A program made the position numbers and the translations under genes. This document shows, piece after piece, positions 38,661-46,354 of a stretch of 64,000 nt of DNA. The notes beneath the pieces were generated by a model. It was not told the origin of the DNA and did no database searches. It saw only the letters and a list, made by a program, of their open reading frames with translations. The DNA is from CAZXBB01 sp964638815 (GTDB lineage: Bacteria; Planctomycetota; Phycisphaerae; Phycisphaerales; SM1A02). Location: positions 1 through 64,000 of the forward strand of contig CAZXBB010000072.1 in the NCBI GenBank assembly GCA_964638815.1. Direction: 5' to 3'. Within the stretch, counting starts at the first letter, position 1. Every line of letters starts with the position of its first letter.

Positions 38661-39421
38661 TCCGCCGCCTCCTCGCCCTCGACCGCCGGCGCGTCGGCCG
38701 GTCCCGCGGCGTCCGGCACGCCGATCACTCGCACGCGATCCGGGCGGGGCTCGTCGAGCAGCTCGAGATCGCTCTCGATCGCGAACGCGCGCTCGTCGAA
38801 TCCGCCGTCCGGCCCGAACGTCAGACGCTCGGCCCGCGCCGGCGGTTCGGCGAACTGGTCCGCGAGCGTCTCGCCGGGGGGGGCGTCGAACCAGATCGCG
38901 ACCTCGACCGCCCGGGGCAGCGCCGCAGCGCGCAGACTGTCGAACGAATCGACCCACGCGCGGCCGTCGTGATAGCGGAACCGCACGCGGTGCACGTTGC
39001 CGCCGAGCGGCGCAAAGCCGGGCGCGGGCCCGGCCTCGCCGCCGCGCACCGCGACGCGCCGCGCGGAGAGCGTCCGGCCGGCCTCGTCGAATCGGTACTC
39101 GGCGCGTTCGAGGTCCGCGAAGCCGAGGCCGCCCGGACGCTCCGCGAGACGCGCCGGCACGCCGCGGCTGAGGATGCGGATCGCCGAATCGTCACCGGCG
39201 ACGCCGGCGCCGAACACGGCGTCGCCGGCCACCGCGGTCAGCAGATCGCGTTCGAGACCCTCGATGAGCGTGTCCACGGCGCGACGGCGCGACGTCTCCT
39301 CGATGATCTGCTGCCGCGTCGCGAGCAGGTCCCAGAAGAAGCTGAACATCGCCGCGAGCAGCGCGATCGTCAGGGCGATCGCGATCAGCATCTCCAGCAG
39401 CGTGAACGCGCGGCGGCTCAT
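38657..39421 (-). CDS. GspJ-like minor pseudopilin
   Basis: A 254-residue pseudopilin with a short leader MSRRA before FTLLEMLIAIALTIALLAAM, with Ala rather than Gly at -1. A long beta-rich domain follows (RVRFRYHDGRAWVDSFDSLR, LPRAVEVAIWFD), which is the GspJ pattern. GspJ forms a tip complex with GspI and GspK, encoded on either side. It overlaps both neighbours by 4 bp. The C-terminal 20 residues are Ala/Glu/Pro-rich. Confidence 0.85.
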   Translation of the reverse strand: MSRRAFTLLEMLIAIALTIALLAAMFSFFWDLLATRQQIIEETSRRRAVDTLIEGLERDLLTAVAGDAVFGAGVAGDDSAIRILSRGVPARLAERPGGLGFADLERAEYRFDEAGRTLSARRVAVRGGEAGPAPGFAPLGGNVHRVRFRYHDGRAWVDSFDSLRAAALPRAVEVAIWFDAPPGETLADQFAEPPARAERLTFGPDGGFDERAFAIESDLELLDEPRPDRVRVIGVPDAAGPADAPAVEGEEAAE

Positions 39422-39918
39422 GGTCGATCCTGCCCCTCTTCCCCGGTGGGCAGGCCCAGCAGGATCTCGTCCTCTTCGTACTCCTCGTCGGACTCATCGC
39501 GCAGCGCGACGAGCTGACGCAGGGTCGCGTGCACGCGGTCCAGGTCTTCGGGGTCGCCGGGCTCCGCGACGGTGATCTCCACGAGCGTCAGCCCGGCAAA
39601 CTCGCTGCGCTCGGTCTCGACGGAGAGCTCCCACGCGGTGCCGCGATCGTCAGCGCGATCGAGCAACTCGACGGATCCGACGCGGTCGATCCCCTCGACG
39701 GATTCGCGCAGCTCCGACATCGTCACGAGGCCCGCGTCGAGCTCCGCCATCTTCGCCCGGGCGAGGTCGACCGCGACAGCCTCGCGTCCCGCCCGATCGA
39801 GGGCCACGAGGACGGTGCGTGTCGTGCCGAGCGTGAACACGGCCGCGCCGACGAACAGCGCGATCGAGAGCAGCACCTCGAAGAGGACCCCGCCGCGTCT
39901 GGCCCGGGCGCCGGTCAC
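39418..39918 (-). CDS. GspI-like minor pseudopilin
   Basis: A 166-residue protein with leader MTGARARRGG before VLFEVLLSIALFVGAAVFTL, a type IV pilin-like helix in which Val replaces Phe at +1. LARAKMAELDAG fits GspI, and the length and position between J and H support it. The tail is acidic (DESDEEYEEDEILLG). It overlaps GspH and GspJ genes by 4 bp each. Assignment rests partly on gene order. Confidence 0.75.
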   Translation of the reverse strand: MTGARARRGGVLFEVLLSIALFVGAAVFTLGTTRTVLVALDRAGREAVAVDLARAKMAELDAGLVTMSELRESVEGIDRVGSVELLDRADDRGTAWELSVETERSEFAGLTLVEITVAEPGDPEDLDRVHATLRQLVALRDESDEEYEEDEILLGLPTGEEGQDRP

Positions 39919-40850
39919 CGGCCCTCCTGTTCTTCGTCGTCGTCGTCGTCTTCGTCGTCGTCGTCTTCGTCGTCTTCGGCGTCGGCGGCGTCGGCGGCGC
40001 TCTTTGGCGTCTCCTCGCCGGACGCCCGGCGGTCGCCGGCCCCGGAACGCCCGGACCCCCCGGAAGCCCCGGAAGCGCCGGAAGCGCCGGAAGCGCCGGC
40101 GTCGTCAGGCCCCTCGTCCACCGCGAGGAACGCATCCTCGTCTTCTTCGCTGCTTCCGTCGGTCGGATCGGCGACGACGCCCGGTGCCCGCGGTTCGAAC
40201 ACGGGCAGTCCGGTGAACGCGTTCACGCGGATCGCCCCGACCCGTCGTCCGCCTCCGACCAGCCACGCGGGCTCGCCGAGGAGCGTGGAGCCGTCAGGGA
40301 GGAAGACCGCCAGACGCAGGTCCTCGGGCGAATCGACGCCGAACGCGCCCGCGTCGGCCGCATCGCCCGCGTCGCCCGCGTCGGGCGCATCGAACGGGGC
40401 GTCCGGATCCGGCGGCGGCTCCCGCGTGATCGCGACGCCCTCGCCGAGCGCGCGCAACGCCCACGACTCGTGGATCACGTTCGGCGTGTCCGTGTCGCCC
40501 GCGCGTCCCGCCGCATCAAGCCCCGCGTCGAGATGCATGCCGTCGTCCCCGCTGCGCCGATCGCGCTCGGGATCGAAGAAGCGGACCACGACGTGCGCAT
40601 CCTCCGCGCGGTACCTGACCTCGACCATGCGGCCGGTGGCCTGCGCGTGCGCGCGGGCGAGCAGGAGCTGGTTCGTCACGGTCTGGACGGCGCTCTCGTA
40701 CGCGCGGCGATCGATCTCGCCGAGCACGGACGGCATGGCGATCGCGGTCAGCCCGACGAGCAGCGCCAGCGCGATCAAGACCTCGATGAGTGTCACGCCG
40801 CGCGGTCGGGCGCGTCGGACGGCACCGCTCGCTCGACGGTGCGCGTTCAT
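39915..40850 (-). CDS. GspH-like pseudopilin with long acidic tail
   Basis: A 311-residue protein. The start at 40850 overlaps the GspG stop by 4 bp and gives a leader ending RPRG before VTLIEVLIALALLVGLTAIA. NQLLLARAHAQATGRMVEVR is the GspH/FimT post-helix segment. The family is usually 150-200 residues; here about 110 extra residues form low-complexity tracts, first GASGASGASGASGGSGRSG from a 9-bp DNA repeat (about 40060-40100) and then a run of nearly pure Asp/Glu from GTC/TTC trinucleotides (about 39936-39980). These tails may be disordered and could be variable. Confidence 0.82.
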   Translation of the reverse strand: MNAHRRASGAVRRARPRGVTLIEVLIALALLVGLTAIAMPSVLGEIDRRAYESAVQTVTNQLLLARAHAQATGRMVEVRYRAEDAHVVVRFFDPERDRRSGDDGMHLDAGLDAAGRAGDTDTPNVIHESWALRALGEGVAITREPPPDPDAPFDAPDAGDAGDAADAGAFGVDSPEDLRLAVFLPDGSTLLGEPAWLVGGGRRVGAIRVNAFTGLPVFEPRAPGVVADPTDGSSEEDEDAFLAVDEGPDDAGASGASGASGASGGSGRSGAGDRRASGEETPKSAADAADAEDDEDDDDEDDDDDEEQEGR

Positions 40851-41368
40851 CCGCCGGAGTCCGTCGCGTCCGCCGGGGTGAAGTCGTCGAAGGCCTCGTC
40901 GATCTCGCCCTCGGCGTTCATCTTGCGCGCGTGGTTGTGCACGTCGTCGTCGGAACCCTCCTCGCCGTCCGGTCCGATCGAGACGATGTCGTATGCCGCG
41001 CCTTCGACGATCTCGCTCGGGGCGCGGTAGACCCACTCGTGATTCCACGTGTCGCGCGGCGTCGGCGTCTCGAGGTACGGCCCGCGCCAGTTGGCCTGGT
41101 CCATTTCCTCCTCGAGATCCGTCTTGCTCCACAACGCCGTGAGCCCCTCCTCCTGGCTCGGCCAGCGCTTCAGGTCGAGCTTGAACCGCTTCATCGCGCT
41201 CTCGAACTGATCGATCTGCACGCGGGTGAGGTCGATGTCGGCCTGGTCCTTCGCGGGCAGCAGGTTCACGACGACGAGGCCGCCGATCGCCAGCAGAATC
41301 GCGATGACGATCAGCAGCTCGATGAGCGAGAACGCGCGGCGGACGCGGCGGGCGGGTCGGGTGTTCAC
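40847..41368 (-). CDS. GspG-like major pseudopilin
   Basis: The main subunit of the type II pseudopilus, 173 residues. The leader MNTRPARRVRRA precedes FSLIELLIVIAILLAIGGLV. The region RFKLDLKRWPSQEEGLTALW and WRGPYLE then DTWNHEWVYRAP is diagnostic of GspG (the GLxAL and GPYL motifs), followed by DIVSIGPDGEEGSDDDVHNH, the calcium-binding loop region of the family. The acidic end is longer than usual. It follows GspF by about 140 bp and starts the overlapping G-to-lipoprotein run. Confidence 0.93.
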   Translation of the reverse strand: MNTRPARRVRRAFSLIELLIVIAILLAIGGLVVVNLLPAKDQADIDLTRVQIDQFESAMKRFKLDLKRWPSQEEGLTALWSKTDLEEEMDQANWRGPYLETPTPRDTWNHEWVYRAPSEIVEGAAYDIVSIGPDGEEGSDDDVHNHARKMNAEGEIDEAFDDFTPADATDSGG

Positions 41369-41409
41369 GGCAGATTCCTTTGGCAGCGGGTCGATCGCAT
41401 TCTAGCAGG

Positions 41410-41472
41410 CCGTTGAAGAACGGCGGCGTTGCCTGAGTGCGATGCCCTTCGTCGTTGCGAGGAGCCGAACCG
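41410..41472. repeat. Dispersed intergenic repeat, family 2, copy A
   Basis: A 63-bp segment starting CCGTTGAAGAACGGCGGCGT recurs at 59900-59961 (about 52 of 62 positions match, including CGGCGTTGCCTGAGTG and GAGCCGA). It fills much of the gspG-gspF spacer. A shorter relative of its first 18 bp lies at about 56971-56988. Function unknown; it may be part of a common intergenic repeat of this genome. Confidence 0.6.
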
Positions 41473-41506
41473 GTCGAGGCGGGCTCCGGCCGGCCCGGAA
41501 GCCTGT

Positions 41507-42685
41507 TCAGATGCTTCGACTCATGCGGAGCATCGGCACGATCAATGCGACGAAGATGAAGAGGACCATGCCGGCCATCATCAGGAGCAGCGCCGGTTCC
41601 ATGAGCCGCACGAGCGCCGTGAGCAGCCGGTCCACGCGCTTCTCGATCGTGTCGGCGAGCGTGATGAGCACGGCCGGGAGGTTGTTCGCGGACTCGCCCA
41701 CGCTGATCATCTCGATCATGTCCTCGCTCAGCATGCCGCTCTCCGCGAGCGGGGCAGCGAGCGTCTCGCCCGAGCGAACGGCTTCCGATGCCTTGCTGAT
41801 CGCGTCCGTGAGCAGCACGTGCCCCGAGGCGTCGCGGCTGATCTCCATGGCCGGCAGCAGCGGGATCCCGTTGTCGAGCAGCGTGCCGAGCACCCGCGCG
41901 AAGCGGCCGACCGCCAGGTCCCGGGTGAGCACGCCGAGCGTCGGCACGCGAAGCTGCCAGCGGGCCACGGCGCGCCGCCACGCCGGCTGCCGCCGCAGCC
42001 ACCACGCGCCCGCGGCGGCGGCGGCGAGCCCCGCGAGCAGCGCGCCCCAGTGATCCGTGAACAGCGCCGAGGCTCCCAGCAGGATCTTCGTCGGGAGCGG
42101 GAGCTCGATCCGCGTATAGAAGGACTGGAACTGCGGGACGAGGAAGACGAGCGCGACGATCACGACGAGCAGCCCGACACCCGCGAGCGCGACGGGGTAG
42201 ATCATGTTGCCGACGACCTTCCCGCGCATGTCGGCCTGGTGCTCGATGAAGTTTCCCATGCGCTCGAGCACGGGCTCGAGGAAGCCGCCGCGCTCGCCGG
42301 CGCGGACCATCGCGACGTGGACCCGCGGGAAGACGTAGTCGTGCGCCGCCATCGCGTCAGCGAGATGCCCGCCGTCCGCGACGGTGTCGGCGATCTCGTC
42401 CATGACCGCGGCGAGACGCGGGCTCGACTTGCTCCGCCCGAGCAGACGCAACGCCCGCAGGAGCGGGACGCCGGCGCGGAGCAGGTCGGAGAGCTGGCGG
42501 TACGTCGTCGCGAGGCGGCGGATGGGAACACCTCGCCGCCGACGCTCGCGCACCTTGCGCACGCTCACCGGGGCGAGACGACGCGACTGGAGCTCGGCGA
42601 GCACGGCCTGCTCCGTGCCGCCGGCGAGTCGCCCGGTCACGCGGGCGCCGGCAGAGTCGCGAGCGACGTAGGCGAACGTGGCCAT
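41507..42685 (-). CDS. Type II secretion platform protein GspF
   Basis: A 392-residue polytopic inner-membrane protein, first gene of the minus-strand secretion operon. It starts MATFAYVARDSAGARVTGRL, the usual GspF opening, and contains two GspF domains (LSDLLRAGVPLLRALRLLGR near residue 70; VGRFARVLGTLLDNGIPLLP near 270), each ending in long hydrophobic helices. The ATG at 42685 fits the family start; an earlier start would be nonconserved. It is only distantly similar to the GspF of the plus-strand operon, so the two systems are not a recent duplication. No ATPase gene accompanies it. Confidence 0.94.
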   Translation of the reverse strand: MATFAYVARDSAGARVTGRLAGGTEQAVLAELQSRRLAPVSVRKVRERRRRGVPIRRLATTYRQLSDLLRAGVPLLRALRLLGRSKSSPRLAAVMDEIADTVADGGHLADAMAAHDYVFPRVHVAMVRAGERGGFLEPVLERMGNFIEHQADMRGKVVGNMIYPVALAGVGLLVVIVALVFLVPQFQSFYTRIELPLPTKILLGASALFTDHWGALLAGLAAAAAGAWWLRRQPAWRRAVARWQLRVPTLGVLTRDLAVGRFARVLGTLLDNGIPLLPAMEISRDASGHVLLTDAISKASEAVRSGETLAAPLAESGMLSEDMIEMISVGESANNLPAVLITLADTIEKRVDRLLTALVRLMEPALLLMMAGMVLFIFVALIVPMLRMSRSI

Positions 42686-42809
42686 TGGGGCGATTCTACG
42701 GCCACGGGGGTCGTTCGGGGGGACGATCCGTGAGGAGGACGCGTCGCCGGGGAGGACGCGGCCGCGCATGCGCACGCGTCCGCGCGCCGCGCTCTCGCGC
42801 GAACGAACC

Positions 42810-44156
42810 TCAGGCCTCCCGATAGCTCTCCGCCAGCGCCGCCGCCGCTTCCCCGCCGGTCACCAGCCGCGCGCCCACGCCGGGCGTGCCGAACACAGCC
42901 ACCGCCTCGAAGCCGCGATCCTCCACCGCCATGTCGAGCAGGTCCTCCGCGGAGAGGGTCAGGCGGCCGGCGCGCTGCCTGAGCCGGAACTCGATACCGC
43001 CGATGCCCTCGTACGCGCGGTAGACGACCTCGGTGCAGACGAGGCGGTCGTCAGTGAAGAAGTCGAAGTCGAAGTTGTAGAGCTTGCCCTCGTGCGTCAG
43101 CGCGCAGCGGAGTGCTTCGGCGATCTTCGGCGGCTCGAGCCGGGGGCGAATCACGGTGAACGCGTCCACGGCGAGGGTGTCGTCGATCGCCCGCAGCCGC
43201 ACGCCGTCCTTGCGTGCCTCGAGCACGCGGAACGGCTCGACCCAGCGGGCGGCACGTTCCCGGTCGAGCTCGACGCCGAAGTCACCGCGCGGCAGCGGCG
43301 GACCGACGTGCAGCGCGGCGTGCGGCCAGTAGCCGGGCAGGAACAGGTTGCTGAGCGCGTTGTCGTGCCGGGTCACGACGACGTCCCCCGGACGCAGGAG
43401 CGATGCGAGCTCCGCGCGCACGGCGGGCGTGACGCGATTCTCGCGGAGCGGCGCGCGGACATCCGCGATCACGCGCCCGAGGGCCTCGAACACGGCGAAG
43501 AAGCCCTGCTGCGCCGCCGACGCGTGACGCCGGCGCCACGCGTGCCAGCGGTACCGCAGGCGGGCCCGGAAGTAATCGCCCATCCCGACGCGCACGGCCG
43601 CCTCGGCCTCGTCGAGCACGGCAAGGGCCGGCGCGATCGCCGCATCCGGCCGGAGCGCCTCGATGGTGTCGCGATTCCGCTCGGCGTGCTCGAGCGCCTC
43701 GAGAAGCCTCCATGCGTTGCGCGGGCTGGTCAGCGAGCGATAGATCCGCGTGTACTGCTTGCGCGGAATGCGATGCGAATCGGAGGCTTCGTTGAGCTTG
43801 CGCTGCACGACCGTGTCCGTCGCGAGCTCGCCGACGAGCGTGCGCGCGCCGCGCACGAGCAGGCACGCCGCCGCGTAGGCGACGACGAAGCAGCGCCTCT
43901 GCGTCGCCTCGTCGTCGCCCCGCCCGCGGGCGAGGGGGGCGAGGTCGTCGATGATCTCGAGCAGGCCGGCACGGGCGGTGAGGTAACGGGCGAACCAGTC
44001 ACGCAGGATCGCCTCCTCCGCGGGCCGGAAGTAGCCGCGCGCCGCCGCGTCGCGCGCAGCGCAGCGCACGTTCTCGAGCGCGTCGATGCGCGCGACGGCC
44101 GGGGAGAGGCTCTCGAGCGCGCGGATGCCGGCGGCGATGACGGGGTCGGTCTCCAT
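42810..44156 (-). CDS. YiiX/YebB-like permuted papain-fold protein
   Basis: A 448-residue protein whose C-terminal half matches the circularly permuted NlpC/P60-type (papain-fold) family of YiiX. LLRPGDVVVTRHDNALSNLF precedes WPHAALHVG with the likely catalytic His, and DRLVCTEVVYRAYEG carries the likely nucleophile Cys near residue 374. The order His before Cys is the permuted arrangement. The N-terminal 240 residues are helical and unassigned. There is no signal peptide. Such enzymes act on amide or ester bonds of lipids or peptides; the substrate here is unknown. It is divergent from the sulfotransferase, across a repetitive tract. Confidence 0.8.
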   Translation of the reverse strand: METDPVIAAGIRALESLSPAVARIDALENVRCAARDAAARGYFRPAEEAILRDWFARYLTARAGLLEIIDDLAPLARGRGDDEATQRRCFVVAYAAACLLVRGARTLVGELATDTVVQRKLNEASDSHRIPRKQYTRIYRSLTSPRNAWRLLEALEHAERNRDTIEALRPDAAIAPALAVLDEAEAAVRVGMGDYFRARLRYRWHAWRRRHASAAQQGFFAVFEALGRVIADVRAPLRENRVTPAVRAELASLLRPGDVVVTRHDNALSNLFLPGYWPHAALHVGPPLPRGDFGVELDRERAARWVEPFRVLEARKDGVRLRAIDDTLAVDAFTVIRPRLEPPKIAEALRCALTHEGKLYNFDFDFFTDDRLVCTEVVYRAYEGIGGIEFRLRQRAGRLTLSAEDLLDMAVEDRGFEAVAVFGTPGVGARLVTGGEAAAALAESYREA

Positions 44157-44289
44157 CGCGCGTTAGTATCGGCTCTCCGGACGATCCGGTGCAGTCATCG
44201 CAGGCGCCTCGTTCTGGTACAGCACGGCCGGGTGGTGTCCGACGTGCCTGCGCGGGTCGGGAAGCGGACGGGCGTGCGTGGGCCACCCG

Positions 44290-44640
44290 CACGGGCGCGA
44301 CCGGGTCCGGGTTCGGGTTCGCGTCCGGGTGCGCGGCCGGGTGCGCGGCCTGGTTCGGGTTCGCGGCTGTGTGCGCGACCGTGTGCGCGTGCGTGTGCGT
44401 GTGCGTGTGCGTGTGCGCGTGCGCGTCCGTGTGCGCGGCCGGGTCCGCGGCCGTGTGCGCGTGCGTGTGCGCGTGCGTGTGCGCGTGCGCGTGCGTGTGC
44501 GTGTGCGTGTGCGCGTGCGCGTGCGCGTGCGCGTGCGTGCGTGTGCGTGTGCGTGTGCGCGTGTGCGTCCGTGTGCGCGTCCGGGTCCGCGTCCGTGTGC
44601 GCGACCGTGTGGGCCGGGTCCGGGTCCCGATCCGGGTCGC
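44290..44640. repeat. 350-bp alternating purine-pyrimidine tract built on a degenerate hexamer
   Basis: The region is dominated by GTGCGC, GTGTGC and related hexamers (GGTCCG, GGTTCG at the edges), with long runs of strictly alternating purine and pyrimidine, densest at about 44385-44560. It lies between two divergent genes. Every frame on both strands is open through it, producing RTRTRT, VRVRVR or AHTHAHTH products, so apparent genes here are artefacts. Sequences of this kind can adopt Z-DNA under negative supercoiling, as expected between divergent promoters. Confidence 0.85.
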
Positions 44641-44680
44641 GTCCCTGGCCCCACTTCCCCCCGGCCGGTACGCTCCCCTC

Positions 44681-45403
44681 ATGCGCATCGCCATGTGGTC
44701 GGGTCCGCGGAACATCTCGACGGCGATGATGCGCTCGTGGGGGAACCGGCCCGACACGTTCGTCAGCGACGAACCCTTGTACGCGCACTATCTCGCGGTG
44801 ACGGGCATCGATCATCCCGGAGCCGGCGAGGTCATCGCGCAACACGAGACCGACTGGCGGACCGTCGTGGCTGAGCTGACCGGACCGATCCCGGACGGCC
44901 GCGCGATCTGGTACCAGAAGCACATGGCGCATCACCTGCTGCCCGATGTCGATCGGGGGTGGCTGAACGGGATGACGAACGCCTTCCTCGTGCGCGATCC
45001 GGGCGAGATGCTGACGTCGCTCGTCAAGGTGCTCCCGGAGCCGACACTGCCGGAAACCGGCCTGCCGCAGCAGGTCGAGATCTTCCGCCACGAGCGCGAG
45101 CGCAGCGGCGTCACGCCGCCGGTGCTCGACGCCCGCGACGTGATCGAGAGCCCCCGCGGGATCCTCGGCGCCTTCTGCGACCGGCTGGGCGTCCCGTTCG
45201 ACGAGGCGATGCTCTCGTGGCCGCCCGGACCCCGCGCGACCGACGGCGTGTGGGCCCGGCACTGGTACGACGCGGTCGAGGCGAGCACGGGGTTCAATGC
45301 GTACCGGCCCAGGGACGACCCCATGCCCGGCCACCTGCGACCGCTCTGCGAGGCATGCACGGACCTCTACGCGGAACTCTACAAGGACCGCATCGTCGCG
45401 TAA
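44681..45403 (+). CDS. Sulfotransferase-like family protein
   Basis: A 240-residue protein starting MRIAMWSGPRNISTAMMRSW. The motif SGPRNIST near residue 7 is the 5'-phosphosulfate-binding loop variant seen in the sulfotransferase-like proteins found beside class IV aminotransferases. TNAFLVRDPGEMLTSLVKVL is the 3'-phosphate-binding segment. These proteins may transfer sulfate from PAPS, but enzyme activity is unproven for this branch. There is no clear ribosome-binding site, but the ATG at 44681 directly follows the end of the repetitive tract. It is followed by the aminotransferase gene after only 10 bp. Confidence 0.8.
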   Translation: MRIAMWSGPRNISTAMMRSWGNRPDTFVSDEPLYAHYLAVTGIDHPGAGEVIAQHETDWRTVVAELTGPIPDGRAIWYQKHMAHHLLPDVDRGWLNGMTNAFLVRDPGEMLTSLVKVLPEPTLPETGLPQQVEIFRHERERSGVTPPVLDARDVIESPRGILGAFCDRLGVPFDEAMLSWPPGPRATDGVWARHWYDAVEASTGFNAYRPRDDPMPGHLRPLCEACTDLYAELYKDRIVA

Positions 45404-45413
45404 CGTCTCCGCC

Positions 45414-46328
45414 ATGCTCCAGAAGTTCAACGAAAGGAACCGGGATCTCCTCGTCAACATCAACGGCGAGCTGATCCACCGCGACCGCGCCGGCGTCAGC
45501 CCGTTCGACTCCGTCGTGCAGGGCGGCGACGCGGTGTGGGAGGGCCTGCGTCTCTACGGCGGCCGCATCTTCAGGCTCGACGAGCACCTCGACCGCCTGC
45601 GCGGCTCGGCGATCGCGCTCGCCTTCGCGTCGATCCCGAGCCGCGAGGAGATCATCGCGGAGATCCGCCGCACGCTCGGGGCGAACGCCATGACGGACGG
45701 CGTGCACATCCGCCTCACACTCACCCGCGGCGTCAAGATCACTTCCGGCATGGACCCGCGGCTCAACCAGGCCGGCCCGACGCTCATCGTGCTCGCCGAG
45801 CACAAGCCCCCGGTCTACGACCGCTCGGGGCTGCGTCTGGTGACGAGCTCCGTCCGGCGCTTCCCGCCGGATTGCCTGGACCCGAAGATCCACCACTGCA
45901 ACCTGATCCAGTCGATCCTCGCGAAGATCGAGGCGAACCACGCCGGCGCCGACGACGCGATCATGCTCGACCGCGCCGGCTTCGTGGCCGAGACGAACGC
46001 GACGCACGTCTTCATCGTGAGCGGAGGCGCCGTGCTGACGCCGTTCTGCCGCGCGTGCCCGGAAGGCATCACGCGGGCGACGGTGATCGGGATATGCGCG
46101 GCGAACGGGATCCCGTGCGAGGAGCGCGACCTCTCCCTGACGGAGATCTACCGAGCGGACGAGATGTTCTGCACGGGCACGATGGGAGAGCTCGCGGCCG
46201 TGACGGAGGTGGACGGGCGCGTGATTCCGGGGCCGGGGGCCGGGCCGGGGCCGGGGACGATGACGAAACGACTCGGTGACCTCTACGCGGAGCTGACGGC
46301 GCGGGAAGGCGTGACGGTCGTCGCCTGA
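45414..46328 (+). CDS. Class IV aminotransferase (branched-chain aminotransferase-like)
   Basis: A 304-residue PLP enzyme of fold type IV. It shows VQGGDAVWEGLRLYGGRIFR at the substrate side, IHIRL-like VHIRLTLTRG, the PLP-lysine near residue 158 in DPKIHHCNL, VAETNATHVFIV and EGITRATVIGI. The family includes IlvE, D-amino-acid transaminase and aminodeoxychorismate lyase; I cannot tell the exact substrate. It is paired with a sulfotransferase-like gene 10 bp upstream, an association I know from other bacteria, where its meaning is also unclear. Confidence 0.88.
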   Translation: MLQKFNERNRDLLVNINGELIHRDRAGVSPFDSVVQGGDAVWEGLRLYGGRIFRLDEHLDRLRGSAIALAFASIPSREEIIAEIRRTLGANAMTDGVHIRLTLTRGVKITSGMDPRLNQAGPTLIVLAEHKPPVYDRSGLRLVTSSVRRFPPDCLDPKIHHCNLIQSILAKIEANHAGADDAIMLDRAGFVAETNATHVFIVSGGAVLTPFCRACPEGITRATVIGICAANGIPCEERDLSLTEIYRADEMFCTGTMGELAAVTEVDGRVIPGPGAGPGPGTMTKRLGDLYAELTAREGVTVVA

Positions 46329-46354
46329 AGCCCGCGAGCGGCGGGCCCACGGCC

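Noticed and set aside
44189..44680. Apparent proteins of VRVRVR, RTRTRT and AHTHAHTH repeats in the alternating tract
   Set aside because: All six frames are open through the simple repeat; none has a start signal or domain. Only the sulfotransferase from 44681 is supported.
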